A stretch of DNA of 64,000 nucleotides, taken from Diploscapter coronatus (lineage: Eukaryota > Nematoda > Chromadorea > Rhabditida > Rhabditidae). The position numbers and the translations under genes were made by a program. Below the pieces are notes generated by a model. It had not been told where the DNA came from. It saw only the letters and a list, made by a program, of their open reading frames with translations, and did not search any database. Positions 61,650 to 64,000 of the stretch are shown here, in pieces. How positions within the stretch are numbered: position 1 is the stretch's first letter; every line of letters begins with the position of its first letter. The stretch is taken from the NCBI GenBank assembly GCA_964036155.1, contig OZ038423.1:20537249-20601248 (forward strand). Direction: 5' to 3'.

Positions 61650-64000
61650 TCTGTAGAGTCGCGAAATTCTAGACAAGTCCTGTGTTTGTTTCGTTAACTA
61701 ATTGGTAAATAATTACAGAAGGAAGTCGTGTTTATTTCGTTCAGCGTGTCGAATCGGAACGAGAAATCTGTCACCTGATAACCAAATAATCCGTGTATTG
61801 GACGAATTCGACCCGTTACTCCTGATTTTGTCGGTAATTGAGAGAAAAATGGGTAAAGGCGAGTCGAAATCACAAAACCATAGACCAGTCAGAAGACTTC
61901 GCGCAGTTGGTCAGTGTGACATTGCGCGTCATTTTGTGCGCTTCTAGAAATTTGTCACCGATCTGAGATGTCAAATAAATATTTTTATTTTTTTAATTTG
62001 ATGGAAAAATACTTTGGATTATAAATGATCAGTTAACTCATCAGATCTAATCGAATTAAATGAAAGTTCGTTATTTCAACGGAGAAAAATATTTGCTGGT
62101 ATTGTGTTCCACTGTATTATCAACAAACTTCACTAATAATAGCGCATTGTGTAGGACAAAACATTGATTTTATGATTATCACATCATCATAGTCATTGAC
62201 AATCGGAAACAACTTCATTGGCCTGTGCATCGTAATTGCACGAAATTAAAATGGGACCAATATATCGTAATTTGTTGCTAATAGAAATGAAAAATTTTAT
62301 TTTGAAAAAAATCGAATAGAAAAAAAACTGATAACCGTAATCCTAAACCGTTTTTGTCCTTTTTCCCTCTTTCACGTATCCTGATTTTAAGTTTATCTCT
62401 CTATTTTATTTTTTGAATAACTTTCTTATTTTTGAGCCAAATCGAGTGAGATTTTCAGCATTGGATAGCCCCTGAAAAACTCTACAAATAATGTAACTAC
62501 GACTACCTGTTACCATCAATCATTTCCCGCCAAAAATTTAATTTCTGAAAATTTTATTTATATTTTGAATCTATTCTCCTACTTAAGATCTACAAAATAA
62601 ATAATTATGAAATTTGGTTCAAAAATAAACAAGTTATGAATTTTTTCCCGAAGTCGGATCTGTCAAAACTTTAAGCTACCGTAATCCTGCATACAACCAT
62701 TTTTATGAAAAACAAATCACACCATGATCATCAGCGTGAAAAACTGAACAATATGTATGAAAATCAGCTCGATTTGCAGACCGCTGTTTATACCAACTTT
62801 GGCTCTTACTGACATTCATTCTTAAAAAAAAAAAAAAAACGAAAAATCGATATGATATTTTCCATGTTTTGTTATTTTCGCAATAAGTTCTTTATTCAAT
62901 GTCATTTCGACGAGATCTTTTCAGAGTCGTACTCAGCTGGTCTCTGCGAGCATTTTGCTACCGAAGTTGAATTTTTCCCATGCAGAATAACGAAAATAGA
63001 ATTTTCCGAAACTACCGGATGCGGACTTTCCGGAACAAGTGGTCGGATCGGGTTTTAACCGTCAGATTCGTAATTAGCGTAGTCGAAAACCCCCAGGGAC
63101 GAAAAATCAGCTCGAAAACTGAGGGTCGACTTTTTGGGTGCCACTCCCTTTATAAAAAAAAAAACTTGATTTTTACGAAGGTGTGTCATATAACTGTCTC
63201 AATCTTATTTTCTCTCTTCCTTCAATCTGATCCCAAATCCATCATCATTATCTTTCTTTTTTCTGATAAAGGCAGAGGCATAAGGAAGGATGACTTCGTG
63301 CCTTTTTGAAGGGTTATCAGCCCATCAAATTCGAAAGTGGAACGGCATGCAGCCCTTCCGCAGTGATGCAACGGCAACTTGAAAATATCGCAACATCACA
63401 ATATGACCATGTAATTTTCATTTGAAAATGTCGCACCTTTTATAAAGCTGCAAAATCAGCCCTTTGGATTTTTCGTTATTTCGCCATATGGCTAGGATAG
63501 TCCGGGAAGGGGATCTTTTCTTCACGCTATTTCGTAGGATGTGGCGAAGCGGCGTTGAATGCAATTACTGCAAAATCTACGATAATTTCTAATACAATGA
63601 TGCAACTTCAACATTTAACCTATTGATTCATATTAGGCAATATGCGGATCCGCAGAGAAATTCTATTGTAAATCAGTGTGAGCGAATGCGGATCTGTATA
63701 CTATCTTACACGAACCGACAATCCATAACTGCCGATCCACTCAGATTGGTGGTTTGAACACTGAGACATATTCATTTTGCTACATTTCAAAGTTTCCGAC
63801 AAAAATGTAATTCTCCTGATTAGAAGAGAATATCAGCCTTTCTTCTCTCTTCAATCGCCTGTGTTTTGGCTTGCGATTATTGATCGGCTAACTTGGTGAG
63901 AGGTTTAGGGAAAAGGATAATGACAGAAAGGTGATAAGAATTTGAAGAGAGAATTGGAAAGCGAAAGATGAATAACGAAAGGGATGCCTTCTTTGCCAGG
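61650..64000. other. Terminal 2.35 kb with no gene identified
   Basis: AT-rich sequence. Short open frames (for example 61702-61947 and 62852-63058) have no supporting splice sites or recognisable content. No RNA gene or repeat with clear ends was seen. Confidence 0.5.

Noticed and set aside
61702..61947. 81-codon open frame near the right end
   Set aside because: No splice sites, no recognisable content, and it lies in the likely promoter side of the peptide gene.
1..64000. tRNA, rRNA, CRISPR or prokaryotic-type operon features
   Set aside because: No cloverleaf with conserved A/B boxes, no rRNA sequence and no regularly spaced repeats were noticed by eye; a tRNAscan-type search would be needed to exclude tRNAs.

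Overview
This window is nematode nuclear DNA. Coding exons are mostly 60-240 nt and are separated by many introns of about 40-55 nt that end in TTTCAG-like acceptors. Several start codons sit directly after an isolated 3' splice site, as expected for spliced-leader trans-splicing. The protein set (Raptor, PERIOD/LIN-42, Inscuteable, a peroxisomal MaoC hydratase, a C-type lectin, a glycine-rich secreted peptide) also fits a rhabditid worm. I cannot name the species. Gene models were built by hand from reading frame, splice signals and remembered family sequences. Nearly all join in frame from end to end; exceptions are stated.

Layout. 1-9.3 kb (+): the 3' two thirds of Raptor (daf-15), whose longest intron holds a complete UDP-glucuronosyl/glucosyltransferase on the opposite strand (5.0-7.4 kb). 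10.3-13.1 kb (+): a mitochondrial ERA-like GTPase, spaced as if in an operon with Raptor. 13.5-16.7 kb (+): an FLVCR/SLC49-type transporter. 17.5-19.8 kb (-): a PARL-type mitochondrial rhomboid (rom-5), tail to tail with the transporter. 20.9-25.6 kb (-): a TMCC-type coiled-coil membrane protein, with a small Ly6/three-finger GPI-anchored protein nested on + in one intron (23.7-24.4 kb). 26.2-30.0 kb (-): a GPR107/108-family seven-pass protein. 33.1-40.7 kb (-): lin-42, the worm PERIOD homologue. 45.8-47.3 kb (+): an unrecognised small membrane protein. 50.5-56.5 kb (+): Inscuteable (5' end unresolved). 57.0-58.2 kb (+): maoc-1. 59.0-60.6 kb (+): a secreted C-type lectin-domain protein. 60.8-61.5 kb (-): a short secreted Gly/Met/Tyr/Trp-rich peptide precursor. 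61.65-64 kb: no gene seen.

The genes do not form one pathway. They cover growth signalling (Raptor), developmental timing (lin-42), spindle orientation (Inscuteable), mitochondrial upkeep (ERAL1, PARL), peroxisomal lipid or pheromone metabolism (maoc-1), and secreted or surface proteins that look immune-related (lectin, glycine-rich peptide, Ly6).

Main points of interest: two nested genes; three GC-AG introns, two of them in maoc-1 and both exactly 44 nt; a peptide gene built by tandem exon-intron duplication; several small inverted-repeat elements, two inside gene introns and possibly two families each present twice; and a candidate alternative exon pair in Inscuteable. I see no CRISPR, rRNA or convincing tRNA. 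I did not identify an undescribed multi-gene system.
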